DNA from: Congregibacter litoralis KT71
GTDB lineage: Bacteria > Pseudomonadota > Gammaproteobacteria > Pseudomonadales > Halieaceae
Direction: 5' to 3'
Length of the DNA stretch: 64,000 nucleotides
Assembly: GCF_000153125.2 (NCBI RefSeq)
Contig: NZ_CM002299.1
Coordinates: 1,735,075-1,799,074 of the forward strand
The notes under the pieces: model-generated
Told to the model about the DNA's origin: nothing
Seen by the model: the letters and a program-made list of their open reading frames with translations, nothing else
Databases searched by the model: none
Shown: one piece after another, positions 44,252 to 53,167 of the stretch
How the letters are laid out: each line of letters opens with the position of its first letter
How positions within the stretch are numbered: position 1 is the first letter of the stretch
Program-made: the position numbers and the translations under genes

Positions 44252-46150
44252 CTAGCGCTTGCTGGCAAGCTCCATGGACCGTTTTGGGTCAATCAGTCGA
44301 ATGCTGCGGGACGGGATGTCCTTCTCTTCTGCGCCGTCGATGATCAGCGTTTTGAGCTCCTGAACCGTGAGGTCCGGGTGAAGAGCGAGGAGCTTGCCTG
44401 CGAGGTTCATGACTTGGGGCGATGACATGGATGTCCCGTTGTAAGGAATGCGATTTCCGCCGGGAACATAGCTCTCTACCTCGTAACCATTCCCATACAC
44501 ATCAACGTTGCCAAGGCTTGTAAAACTGGTTTCGTCGCCAGCACTGTCTACCGCGCCGACGGTCAGCAGGTTCGGATATTCGTAGCTGCTGGGATAAAAC
44601 TCGTCAAAGCGCACATCGTTGTCGGAATTTCCCGATGAGGTCACAAACAGTATGTCCTGGGATTCGCTGATCGCTCGCCTGAGCGCACGGTCTCCGATCT
44701 CAAAAATCTCCCGGGCCAGGGCTTTTCGCTCCTCGGGTGTTTTCCCGGCAGCATTCGCCTCGAGGGCATCTTCAATGCTCCTGAGCGATCCACCCCAGCT
44801 CATGTTGACTACCCGGACCCCTTGGGAGCGAAAGTATTCGGCCACCTCCAGAAACATCGCAGCCTCCCGGTGGGCGGCGGCGAGCGTTGGCCGCTTGGGA
44901 ATGATCTCGTGGCCATAGGTCATTCGGGTGACCAGTAAGCGAGCGAAGGGATTGCCCTCTGCCGCTAAGCCCGCAACATGTGTGCCGTGGGAGTAGTTGC
45001 CATAAATGGACAGGGATTCAAGGAAGGTTTTGACCTCGTCCTGGGGCAGGGAGGACAGCTGCCGACGCACCTCCCCGGCCTCCTCGCTATCGACATTGAA
45101 CTGTATGTCTCCAATGCCTTTGATGAGCAGTTGAAGTTCTGCTTCATCCTTTGAGAACTCGCCTATGGGGTAAAGGATCTCCGTGGTTTTGTTGGCATCC
45201 ACATCGTAGGCGATACCATGTACGTCATCGATGAAACCGTTGTCGTCGTCATCCACCCCGTTATCGGGAATTTCTTTGTTGTTGATCCACAGCTGACCGC
45301 TGCGTTGGAAGATATCCGTATCCACGCCACTGTCCCAGACGGCCAAGGTTACGGGCGTGCCCTTATCCTTGGCGTCCAGAGTAACTTGCCTCTGCGCCCA
45401 GATGTCAGTTTTTTCAATCGTATTGGACTCGATGGTGTCGCTCAGTATTCCATTGATGGTATCGGTTACCGCGAGGAAGTGATCAAAAGTGAAGCTGGCG
45501 CCCACCAGGGAAGCGGCGATGTCGTAGCTGATTTCGCCGTTGTTGCGGTCAAGTACCGGCTGATAATTGGATTCCAGACTCCCCAGCACCAATGCTCTGC
45601 TGAGAATCTCTGTGCTGCCTTTTAGACTTTTGAGGTTGGGCTCGACGGTTTTGTACGGCAACGCGGAGACGAGTGCTTGAAATGTATCCGCAAAGGTTTC
45701 CTGTGAGGGAGAGTCACTCAGTTGTGTCAGAGCAACAGCGGAGCCCGCAAGCCCCATGGTCAGGCGATTAGCTTCCTTGCTTTCCAGGGCCTTCCGCTTC
45801 TCGAGATAGTCGAGATAAGCCTGCCAGTCATTTTCAAGCAATGCGACGCTTCCAAGGAGCCCATAGAACTCCTGAACCGTATTGTCATCTCGGATATCGT
45901 AATTCTTCAGGTCCGCTTTGGTGTCTGCTGCCACCTGGCGTGCCAGGGCGAGGAGCTTGCCACGGTTCTGGGTTTCGTAGAGAGCGGTTACGGAGATGTC
46001 GAGATTGTAGCTGTGACGCGGTAAGTCATCTCTGACTTCAATGACGGGTCGTTGCGGCGCATTTGAATCCGCCGATCTGGCCCAGGTGGCGCCGTTAACT
46101 GATAGGAGCAGTACGCTGGCAAGAAAGAGCGTGCGGGGTATCTGTATCAC
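44252..46150 (-). CDS. exported subtilisin-like serine protease (S8) with a long N-terminal helical region
   Basis: 632 residues. Signal peptide LFLASVLLLSVNGATWA. Residues 30-250 are a mostly helical region I do not recognise, not a standard I9 propeptide. The subtilase domain follows: Asp273 (AVWDSGVDTDI), a calcium-type acidic loop NGVDDDDNGFIDDVHG, His388 (YSHGTHVAGL), the oxyanion Asn (VTSSGNSDND) and Ser574 (NGTSMSSP). The catalytic set is complete. Base composition is a little more AT-rich than its neighbours. It lies alone between the exonuclease and msrA, and is probably secreted or periplasmic. Confidence 0.92.
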   Translation of the reverse strand: MIQIPRTLFLASVLLLSVNGATWARSADSNAPQRPVIEVRDDLPRHSYNLDISVTALYETQNRGKLLALARQVAADTKADLKNYDIRDDNTVQEFYGLLGSVALLENDWQAYLDYLEKRKALESKEANRLTMGLAGSAVALTQLSDSPSQETFADTFQALVSALPYKTVEPNLKSLKGSTEILSRALVLGSLESNYQPVLDRNNGEISYDIAASLVGASFTFDHFLAVTDTINGILSDTIESNTIEKTDIWAQRQVTLDAKDKGTPVTLAVWDSGVDTDIFQRSGQLWINNKEIPDNGVDDDDNGFIDDVHGIAYDVDANKTTEILYPIGEFSKDEAELQLLIKGIGDIQFNVDSEEAGEVRRQLSSLPQDEVKTFLESLSIYGNYSHGTHVAGLAAEGNPFARLLVTRMTYGHEIIPKRPTLAAAHREAAMFLEVAEYFRSQGVRVVNMSWGGSLRSIEDALEANAAGKTPEERKALAREIFEIGDRALRRAISESQDILFVTSSGNSDNDVRFDEFYPSSYEYPNLLTVGAVDSAGDETSFTSLGNVDVYGNGYEVESYVPGGNRIPYNGTSMSSPQVMNLAGKLLALHPDLTVQELKTLIIDGAEEKDIPSRSIRLIDPKRSMELASKR

Positions 46151-46265
46151 AGTGAATGCCTGTAAAAATCAAAAGCTGATATCTATCACTCCGATTGCCA
46201 GAGCATCAATGCCAGGTCCGGGACTATCGACGAAGTGATGTTGCCGTGCGACGAGCCGTGAGGCC

Positions 46266-46973
46266 TTACTCGGCGGCGGCGCTGTCAAGCAGCCTCCAGT
46301 CCTTATCGCCCCACAACTCTTTAACGCGCTTGTCGCGTCCACAGCCGAAGCGATAGTACTTGTAACGCAGGGGGTTCTTCTTGGCGTAATCCTGATGGTA
46401 TTCCTCGACGGGCCAGAAGCGACCCGCGGGAAGAATGACCGTCGCCACAACGTCGTCGGGGAACAGCGCATCCACTTCTTGCAAACTTCGCTCCGCGGCC
46501 TCCCGCTCTTCTTCATTGGCGACAAAAATGGCGGTTTTGTAACTGAATCCGCGATCACAGAATTGGCCGCCCGCATCCAGGGGGTCCACCGTGCGCCAAA
46601 AATGCGTCAGAAGCGCTTCATAGCTGATCTCGTCACTGTCGTAGGTGATTTCCGCAGCTTCATAGTGCCCTTCATGATTGCCGCGATAGGTGGGATTCTG
46701 GAGCGTCCCGCCGGTAAACCCGGATACGACATCAAGGACCCCGTCGAGTTTTTCGAAATCCGCTTCCACGCACCAGAAGCAGCCGCCGGCAAAGCTGGCT
46801 TTGCGCACCTCGGCCCGTGCGCCCGTTGCCAACAGCGCTAACGAGAACAGAGTTACGGCAAGTGCCCAAGCCATGGCTCGGGAAAGGGCCGCGCCCGAAC
46901 CTTTGCCTGGGGTCATTGCCGGGGCGTACTCAACGATGTGGCCCGATGGGCCTTGGGGGGTGTGGTGAGGCAT
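46266..46973 (-). CDS. msrA: peptide methionine-(S)-sulfoxide reductase with N-terminal membrane anchor
   Basis: 235 residues. The catalytic motif is GGCFWCVEADFEKLDGV (nucleophile Cys65), with downstream GNHEGHYEAAEITYD, LDAGGQFCDRGFSYKTAIF and EYHQDYAKKNP, all typical of MsrA. Residues 30-54 (SRAMAWALAVTLFSLALLATGARA) form a signal or anchor, so the enzyme likely repairs oxidised Met in the periplasm, unlike the cytoplasmic E. coli MsrA. The exact start is uncertain; a shorter one at Met20 or Met34 is possible. The C-terminal FGCGRD Cys could act in resolution. Confidence 0.9.
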   Translation of the reverse strand: MPHHTPQGPSGHIVEYAPAMTPGKGSGAALSRAMAWALAVTLFSLALLATGARAEVRKASFAGGCFWCVEADFEKLDGVLDVVSGFTGGTLQNPTYRGNHEGHYEAAEITYDSDEISYEALLTHFWRTVDPLDAGGQFCDRGFSYKTAIFVANEEEREAAERSLQEVDALFPDDVVATVILPAGRFWPVEEYHQDYAKKNPLRYKYYRFGCGRDKRVKELWGDKDWRLLDSAAAE

Positions 46974-47044
46974 CAGATATTCTCCTAATGAACACCACCT
47001 TGGGCAGTTGCGAGGGGAATAGGTTCCCCTCGCGTATCCCCTGT

Positions 47045-48013
47045 TCAGGCTGCGTCCAACAAGCGAGCCTTCGCCGCGGCGAACTCCACGCGTAAGCGCT
47101 CCACCAATGCCGCCGTGGGGCCCACGCTCTTCACCGCGCCGATACCCTGGCCACAGCCCCAGATATTTTTCCAGGCCTTGGCGTCGGTATTGCCCCCGGA
47201 GCCAAAGTCCATGGCCGTGGGATCGCTTTCGGGCAGATTGTTGGGATCCAGACCCGCCGCTTCCACGGAAGGTGCCAGGTAGTTGCCATGAACACCGGTA
47301 AACAGATTGCTGTAAATGATGTCTGAGGAGTTGTAATCCACGATGGCCTGCTTGTACGCCTCCTCGGCGTTGGCCTCGTCCGTGGCAATAAAGGCGGAGC
47401 CGATATAGCCAAGGTCCGCACCCATTGCCAAAGCGCCCAGTATGGCGTCACCGCTGGCAATGGAGCCCGAGAGGAGGAGGGGACCGTCAAACCACTCGCG
47501 GATTTCCTGCACTAACGCAAACGGTGAGGTCGTGCCCGCGTGACCGCCTGCGCCTGCTGCTACCGCGATCAGTCCATCGGCGCCTTTCTCGATGGCTTTT
47601 TTGGCGAAGCGATTGTTGATGATGTCGTGGAGAACAATGCCACCGTAGGAATGAATAGCATCGTTGACGAATTCCTTCGCGCCCAGGGAGGTAATCACGA
47701 TGGGTGCCTTGTACTTAACGCACATCTCGAGATCTTCCTGCAGACGGTTGTTGGAGCCGTGCACGATGAGATTGACTGCGTAGGGAGCCGACGGCGCATC
47801 GGGGTTCGCCGCGTCATAGGCGGCCAGCTCCGTCGTGATGCGGTCCAGCCAGCGATCCAGTTCCTCCAGGGGGCGCGCATTCAGGGACGGGAAGGAGCCC
47901 ACGATGCCAGCCTTGCACTGCTCAATGACCAGGTCAGGGTTGGAGATGATAAACAGCGGGGCGGCAACGGCAGGCAAACGCAGTCGCGAGGAAAGAGTGT
48001 CGGGCAGTGCCAT
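47045..48013 (-). CDS. nitronate monooxygenase-like flavin oxidoreductase
   Basis: 322 residues from ATG 48013, with AAGGAG six bases upstream. The upstream in-frame extension to 48115 has no support. TIM-barrel FMN enzyme of the 2-nitropropane dioxygenase family: LRLPAVAAPLFIISNPDLVIEQCKAG at the start, VITSLGAKEFVNDAIHSYGG, AAGAGGHAGTTSPFALVQEI (FMN phosphate/catalytic His region), ALAMGADLGYIGSAFIAT, then WGCGQGIGAV. Homologues oxidise propionate-3-nitronate or reduce quinones/enones. Substrate unknown. Divergent from the PadR gene, which may regulate it. Confidence 0.9.
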   Translation of the reverse strand: MALPDTLSSRLRLPAVAAPLFIISNPDLVIEQCKAGIVGSFPSLNARPLEELDRWLDRITTELAAYDAANPDAPSAPYAVNLIVHGSNNRLQEDLEMCVKYKAPIVITSLGAKEFVNDAIHSYGGIVLHDIINNRFAKKAIEKGADGLIAVAAGAGGHAGTTSPFALVQEIREWFDGPLLLSGSIASGDAILGALAMGADLGYIGSAFIATDEANAEEAYKQAIVDYNSSDIIYSNLFTGVHGNYLAPSVEAAGLDPNNLPESDPTAMDFGSGGNTDAKAWKNIWGCGQGIGAVKSVGPTAALVERLRVEFAAAKARLLDAA

Positions 48014-48150
48014 GGAGGGCTCCTTGATTGAGATGGGGTTGATCAAAACGGTGGGGAGATTAAGGCAAGGAGACTGTTTATGCAACATTTTGCATACGCT
48101 ACGCAAAGAGGGCACAATCTTCCTTTATTGACAACCGCTGGGGAGCCGTC

Positions 48151-48732
48151 ATGGCATTGCGCTACGCGATTATGACCGCGCTGATTGAGGACGAACTGTC
48201 GGGCTATGACCTCGCGGGTTCCTTCGACAAGTCCCTGGGGTTTTTCTGGCATGCCTCTCATCAGCAGATTTATCGGGAACTGGGTAAGCTCAGCGACCTT
48301 GCGTGGGTGACGCGCCGTACCGAAGCGCAGAAGGGCCGTCCCGATAAGATTCTCTATGCGCTCACGGACGCAGGCCGGGAGGCGCTGGATGAATGGGTGC
48401 TCACCAAGGATCGTATGCGTCTCCAGGAGACCAAGGACGAGCTGTATATCAAGCTGTACAACCTGTCCGAGTCCAATATTGATTATCTGCGGACCCGTTT
48501 GCGCGAGCGCCGGGAAGCCATGATGCAGCGCCTGTACCTTTACGAGCGTATTCGCCGGCGGCACTACGGGGATCCGGAAACCCTGCCCCTGCGTCGGAAA
48601 GGGGTGTATCTCGCCCTCCTGGGTGGCATCACCGGAGGCAAACAGTATCTGGCCTGGTGCGACGAAGCGCTGGAGTTGTTGGCTGGCGCTGCGGAAGACA
48701 CCTCTACGGCTGCGAAAGCGGATACGGCATAA
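48151..48732 (+). CDS. PadR-family transcriptional regulator
   Basis: 193 residues with GGGGAG five bases before the ATG. The N-terminal winged helix is characteristic (MALRYAIMTALIEDELSGYDLAGSFDKSLGFFWHASHQQIYRELGKL, then RPDKILYALTDAGREALDEWV). The C-terminal helical dimerisation region is of the Vir-like type (KDELYIKLYNLSESNIDYLRTRLRERREAMMQRL). PadR proteins often repress detoxification or aromatic-acid genes. The divergent nitronate monooxygenase-like gene, 137 bases away, is the natural target. Confidence 0.92.
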   Translation: MALRYAIMTALIEDELSGYDLAGSFDKSLGFFWHASHQQIYRELGKLSDLAWVTRRTEAQKGRPDKILYALTDAGREALDEWVLTKDRMRLQETKDELYIKLYNLSESNIDYLRTRLRERREAMMQRLYLYERIRRRHYGDPETLPLRRKGVYLALLGGITGGKQYLAWCDEALELLAGAAEDTSTAAKADTA

Positions 48733-48778
48733 TGCCGCTCCTGGTTTCGGCCACGATCCGTTCTTCACAGAGCTTGGT

Positions 48779-50461
48779 ATGTATTACCAGTATTTCGGTT
48801 TAAACGAAGCGCCATTCTCCATCGCGGTAAATCCGCGTTATCTGTACATGAGCCCCCGGCATCGTGACGCTCTGGCGCATCTTCTTTACGGTGTGGGCGC
48901 GGGAGGAGGTTTTATTCTGCTCACCGGAGAGGTGGGCACGGGTAAAACCACCATCAATCGATGTCTCATCGAACAGTTACCGGATAACGCGGATATTGCC
49001 ATCGTACTGAATCCGGCGTTGGACGCCCGGGACATGCTGGCGACGGTTTGTGAGGAACTGGGCATAGGGTTTGATGCTGACAACCCGGGTCTGAAAGACC
49101 TCAGCGATGCCCTCCATCGGTTTTTACTCGCCAATCACAGCAAAGGCCGAAAAACAGTATTGATGATCGACGAGGCTCAGCATCTGAGTTTTGACGTCCT
49201 TGAGCAGATTCGTCTGTTGACCAACCTCGAAACCAGTGATGAGAAGCTGCTGCACATCATCCTGATCGGCCAGCCCGAGCTGGCGATGAAACTGGCGAGG
49301 CCGGAGTTGCGGCAGTTGAACCAGCGAATTACCGCACGCTTCGACCTGCAGCCGCTCACGCCTGATGAGACCGCTGCTTACATTCGGCATCGCCTGCACA
49401 TCGCCGGTTTGCCTGCGGGGCGGGAGCTGTTTCCACGGGCTTTGGTGCGTGCCATCCACAAAGAAAGCAGCGGTGTTCCGAGGGTCATCAACCTGCTTTG
49501 CGATCGCATGCTGCTGGGAGCCTACGGTCGGGACAGTGATCGCCTTGATCGTGAACTCCTGAAGCAGGCGGTGGACGAAGTCATGGGTGTAGCCGGCGCA
49601 GGATCATCGCCCGGCGGCAGCCCATGGCGCGCCCCGGCGCTCATAGGCAGCGCCATTCTTGCCCTTGCCCTGATTGCCTGGCTGGCGCTGCCTGTTGTCA
49701 CTACGCCAGAGACGCAGGTAATGAACGGCGCGTCTCTGCCCCAAAGCGTCCCGGTGCCAGAAGATAGCACCCGCACTACTGCAGCAGAGCCCTCCGCCAC
49801 TGCAGCAGAGCCCCCCGCAGTCGATGTTGCAGAGCCTGAGGCCGATCCCTGGCGTCTGTCTCCCGAGGCCGGGGCGTCGGCCCTGGGGGCGCTCTACGGT
49901 GCAGACAAGGCCATGCCGGTGAATCCCTGTGCCGCTGAGCTTCGGGATCTGCAATGCGAAAAACGTGTCGTGGAAAGTTGGAATCAATTGCTCACGGAGG
50001 GCCGGCCCGCCTTGCTGGGGCTTCTCGATGAGCAACGCTTTGAGCAGCGAGCCCTGCTCCTGGCCATTGACGATAAGCGGGCGCTGCTGAGAGCCCCCGG
50101 GGGCCCCCAAAGCATTCCCCTGGAGCGTCTGGCGCCCCTTTGGACCGGCACGGTCTGGCAGTTCTGGCGTCTGTCACCCGGGGTAGGGCGCACGCTACAG
50201 CGTGGTGACCGAGGTGATGACGTGGCACGGGTGGCGGCGCTCTTTGCCCGCCTCGATGGTCAGATCCAGCCTCTGACCGAGATGCTCTTTGATCCTCGTC
50301 TGGAAGCTCGGGTTAAGCTGTTTCAACAACAGCAGGGGCTGCGCGCCGATGGCGTACTCGGGGAAAACACGCTCCGGGCCTTGTCCCTGGCCGTAGGTGA
50401 TGACCTCGGCTTTGCCGAAGCCCGGGCCTGGGCTGCGGCGCAAACCGGGACCAGCCGTTGA
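48779..50461 (+). CDS. gspA: GspA/ExeA-like AAA ATPase with a peptidoglycan-binding C-terminus
   Basis: 560 residues from ATG 48779; the open frame upstream overlaps padR and is rejected. It begins MYYQYFGLNEAPFSIAVNPRYLYMS, the ExeA hallmark. AAA domain: Walker A LLTGEVGTGKTT, Walker B VLMIDEAQHLS, sensor region LIGQPELA. A membrane helix is near residues 285-307 (IGSAILALALIAWLALPVV). A Pro/Ala/Glu-rich linker with two copies of a 21-bp repeat follows. The C-terminal domain is peptidoglycan-binding (LQRGDRGDDVARVAALF, LFQQQQGLRADGVLGENTLRAL). With GspB it would help assemble the type II secretin through the cell wall. No other gsp gene lies here. Confidence 0.92.
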   Translation: MYYQYFGLNEAPFSIAVNPRYLYMSPRHRDALAHLLYGVGAGGGFILLTGEVGTGKTTINRCLIEQLPDNADIAIVLNPALDARDMLATVCEELGIGFDADNPGLKDLSDALHRFLLANHSKGRKTVLMIDEAQHLSFDVLEQIRLLTNLETSDEKLLHIILIGQPELAMKLARPELRQLNQRITARFDLQPLTPDETAAYIRHRLHIAGLPAGRELFPRALVRAIHKESSGVPRVINLLCDRMLLGAYGRDSDRLDRELLKQAVDEVMGVAGAGSSPGGSPWRAPALIGSAILALALIAWLALPVVTTPETQVMNGASLPQSVPVPEDSTRTTAAEPSATAAEPPAVDVAEPEADPWRLSPEAGASALGALYGADKAMPVNPCAAELRDLQCEKRVVESWNQLLTEGRPALLGLLDEQRFEQRALLLAIDDKRALLRAPGGPQSIPLERLAPLWTGTVWQFWRLSPGVGRTLQRGDRGDDVARVAALFARLDGQIQPLTEMLFDPRLEARVKLFQQQQGLRADGVLGENTLRALSLAVGDDLGFAEARAWAAAQTGTSR

Positions 50462-50507
50462 TGAGGCGCAGGATGAAAAACGTCATCGTTTTGAGGAGCG
50501 CCAGGCT

Positions 50508-51416
50508 GTGTCGCTGATACTGGATGCCCTCCGTCGTGCGGAGCGCGAAAAACGTGAAGAAAACAGCCCAGCGCCGGGCATCCTCGCTCAGGAAACGTCG
50601 TCCGAGGCATCCCCAGGCCGTGGGTGGCTAGAGCTCGTGCCAGTGGCCGCAGTGCTTGCATTCGCGCTTTTCGCCATGCTGGCCCTTGGGGCGCTATTCA
50701 TGTTCAGGGCACCAGCAACAGGCACTGATGCCCGAGAGCCTGCGCGGATGCCTGCCCTGGCTGCACGGCAGGCTGAAAACCCTCCTGCAAACCCGGTGGC
50801 AAGGGAGCGGGCTATGCAGAGGGATACCGCTGTGCGTGATAGCCGTCCACGGCCGTCGGATGCTGTTTCCGCGGCCCAGGCATCAGGGCGCACGGCGTCG
50901 GTTTCAACGCCGGAACAGGACGCTGCGATCGCCGCGCTCTATGCGCAGCCCCCGCACAACGTCATCGACGCGCCTGAAGCCTCCCCAAGTGCGCCTGCTG
51001 TGACCGACGCTGACATCCAGATAAAGACCCGGGCCGAGATCCAGACTGAGGATCAGATGCAGACGGCGGAACGTCCCGGCGAGCGTGAAAGTGAAAATGA
51101 AAGCGAGATCGACGTTGAGCAGGTACTGCGTGAAATACGCGCCCAGGCAGGGAACAGTGCTCTGCAAGCTCACCCCGTAGCGCTGTTGGAGGATCTGACA
51201 AAGCAGTTCCGGGACAGCGTGCCGACGCTTATGTACTCCCGCCACAATTATGGAAGCTCGGGGCCTTCAACAGTGACGATCAACGGTACGAACCTTTCGC
51301 CGGGGCAGCGGACCCGGGGCGTAGAAGTGCGGGAGATACTGAGCGACTCGGTGATTTTGCGTTTTCAGGGGAGCGATTTTCGACTGCGCGCGCTCAACAG
51401 CTGGGTGAATCTGTAA
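50508..51416 (+). CDS. gspB: GspB-like type II secretion assembly protein
   Basis: 302 residues from GTG 50508, with GAGGAG nine bases upstream. The product then begins (V)SLILDALRRAEREKREE, the family N-terminus. A frame open to 50397 overlaps gspA. One membrane helix (LVPVAAVLAFALFAMLALGALFMF, about residues 45-68), a long low-complexity Ala/Glu/Gln-rich periplasmic stretch, and the C-terminal GspB domain (YSRHNYGSSGPSTVTINGTNLSPGQRTRGVEVREILSDSVIL...FRLRALNSWVNL). It is the partner of GspA in secretin assembly. The genes are 46 bases apart. Confidence 0.9.
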   Translation: MSLILDALRRAEREKREENSPAPGILAQETSSEASPGRGWLELVPVAAVLAFALFAMLALGALFMFRAPATGTDAREPARMPALAARQAENPPANPVARERAMQRDTAVRDSRPRPSDAVSAAQASGRTASVSTPEQDAAIAALYAQPPHNVIDAPEASPSAPAVTDADIQIKTRAEIQTEDQMQTAERPGERESENESEIDVEQVLREIRAQAGNSALQAHPVALLEDLTKQFRDSVPTLMYSRHNYGSSGPSTVTINGTNLSPGQRTRGVEVREILSDSVILRFQGSDFRLRALNSWVNL

Positions 51417-51455
51417 ACGCCGGAGCAGCGAGGCAGTCCGAGGCAAGGCCAGGGC

Positions 51456-51475
51456 AAGGCTAGGCTAGGCTAGGG
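51456..51475. repeat. short AGGCT tandem repeat
   Basis: Three to four head-to-tail copies of a 5-base AGGCT unit in the 88-base gap between gspB and ppx, next to looser AGGCA/AGGC repeats. No coding or regulatory role is evident. Confidence 0.6.
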
Positions 51476-51504
51476 TGGAGACGCTCCCCCGCTCCCTGAG
51501 AATA

Positions 51505-53049
51505 TCAGCTGAATGCCAGACGCAGCCCCAGGCGTCCGAACACAGCCTGCTGCTGCGCCAGCTCCTGAGCCGTGAGGGGATGCTGCTCCAGCCAGTCTTC
51601 GGGGAAATCCAGCTTCAAGCCCTTGGAAGAGGCATTGATCGCAAAGTTCGGTAATTTCTCAAGGGGCTCCACATACTTGAACAGAGTCGCGAGGCGTAAC
51701 AGGGCAACCAGTCGTTGCAGTCTCAGCAATGCGGGGCCCTCGCTGTCGCCAAAAAGCTCCTGGCGAATTTTGCCGTGCTGACCCTCGACGAGGATGGCCA
51801 TGTCTTCCTGCTCATGCTGGGGAAAGCCCGGGAGATCTGAGTTGCGCAGAAGGTAAGCGCCGTGGCGATGGTAGTGCTTGTGGGCGATGGCCTTGCCGAT
51901 TTCCTGGGACAGGGCTGCCCAGATAAGCAGTTCGCGGTCACTCCCCGTGAGCTCCCATGCTTTATAGGTGGCATCAAAGAGCGTACGGGCCCGGCGCGCG
52001 ACAAGCTCGGAAACTTCTTCATCGACGTGATAACGCTGCATGAGCGCCCGGATGCTTCGCTCCCGCACGTCCTCGTGACTCAGGCGTCCCACGAGATCAT
52101 AGACAACGCCTTCTCGCAGGGCGCCCCGGGAGCTGCGCATTTCATCGATATCCAGGACATCGAAAATAGCTTCGGTGATGGCGACTCCCGAAGCAATGAC
52201 GGACCGCCGCGCGTCGCTGAGGCCCTCAAGATTGATGTCATCAAGGTGCTTGAAGCCAAGAAGGGCCTTGCGCATGCGCGTCAAACCCTTGCGCGTGATC
52301 ATGCCATCGGCCCACTGCTGGGCGATGAGGATGCCCTCGATGGCCTGAAGGGTGCCCGATGATCCCACGGCCTCTACCCAGTGTTTGCGGCGAAACTGTT
52401 TGCGGATATGTGAGACCTCCACGCAGGCCCGATCGTAGGCGCTCTTGTAATTGGATTTCGAGAGGAGGCCGTCTTTGAAGCAGTCTCTGCTGTAGGTCAC
52501 GCAACCCAGTTGCAGGCTTTCCAGTTTGCGCGGTTCGAAGCGCTCTCCGATGGCAAACTCGGTGCTTCCCCCGCCAATGTCTACCACCAGGCGTGACTGG
52601 CTATCATCGGCGAGGGTGTGTGCGACTCCCAGGTACACCAGACGGGCCTCCTCGCGTCCGTAAATCACGTCGATGGGGGCGCCAAGGATTCTGCGGGCAG
52701 GCTCGGTAAACTTCTTGCGGTTTCGCGCCCGGCGAAGGGCATTGGTGCCCACTACGCGGATGCGCTGGGGCTCGACACTTTGGAGGAGCTGGGCAAAGCG
52801 ACTGAGACACTCAAGGCCTCGATCGATCGCGTCCTGGGATAGCTCGTCACCCTCCAGTCCCGCTGCCAGCTGAACCTTTTCGGAGAGTGCCTGGGCGGGG
52901 CGAATCTCTCCCTGCTCCAGGCGTGCGATAAGCAGGTGGAAGGAGTTGCTACCCAGATCTACCGCTGCGAGAAGGCTTCCATCTTTGAGTTCGGCGGGGT
53001 TTTCCTCGGGTATGGAAGAAGGCTTTTTCTGTGCGTTTGATGCTTCCAA
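51505..53049 (-). CDS. ppx: exopolyphosphatase / guanosine pentaphosphate phosphatase (Ppx/GppA)
   Basis: 514 residues, normal for the long Ppx type. The actin-like ATPase-fold N-terminal half has LLAAVDLGSNSFHLLIARL (phosphate-1 loop), RVVGTNALRRARN, VIYGREEARLVYLGV (catalytic Glu) and LVVDIGGGSTEFAIG (phosphate-2). The C-terminal half is the HD-like helical domain (SQEIGKAIAHKHYHRHGAYLLRNSDLPGF). It releases phosphate from polyphosphate or pppGpp, linking phosphate stores to the stringent response. It is on the same strand as, and 118 bases after, alr, but with its own gap, so co-transcription is uncertain. Ppx versus GppA cannot be separated by eye. Confidence 0.93.
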   Translation of the reverse strand: MEASNAQKKPSSIPEENPAELKDGSLLAAVDLGSNSFHLLIARLEQGEIRPAQALSEKVQLAAGLEGDELSQDAIDRGLECLSRFAQLLQSVEPQRIRVVGTNALRRARNRKKFTEPARRILGAPIDVIYGREEARLVYLGVAHTLADDSQSRLVVDIGGGSTEFAIGERFEPRKLESLQLGCVTYSRDCFKDGLLSKSNYKSAYDRACVEVSHIRKQFRRKHWVEAVGSSGTLQAIEGILIAQQWADGMITRKGLTRMRKALLGFKHLDDINLEGLSDARRSVIASGVAITEAIFDVLDIDEMRSSRGALREGVVYDLVGRLSHEDVRERSIRALMQRYHVDEEVSELVARRARTLFDATYKAWELTGSDRELLIWAALSQEIGKAIAHKHYHRHGAYLLRNSDLPGFPQHEQEDMAILVEGQHGKIRQELFGDSEGPALLRLQRLVALLRLATLFKYVEPLEKLPNFAINASSKGLKLDFPEDWLEQHPLTAQELAQQQAVFGRLGLRLAFS

Positions 53050-53167
53050 GATATCGTCGCGACCCGTGCCAGGATTGATAGCCTAGTTTATCGGACCGCT
53101 ACCCTCGCCGCACCCGAAATCACCTACGCATTACGAGCAATGTCTCGCCTGTCTGTGTTGTTCCGGC

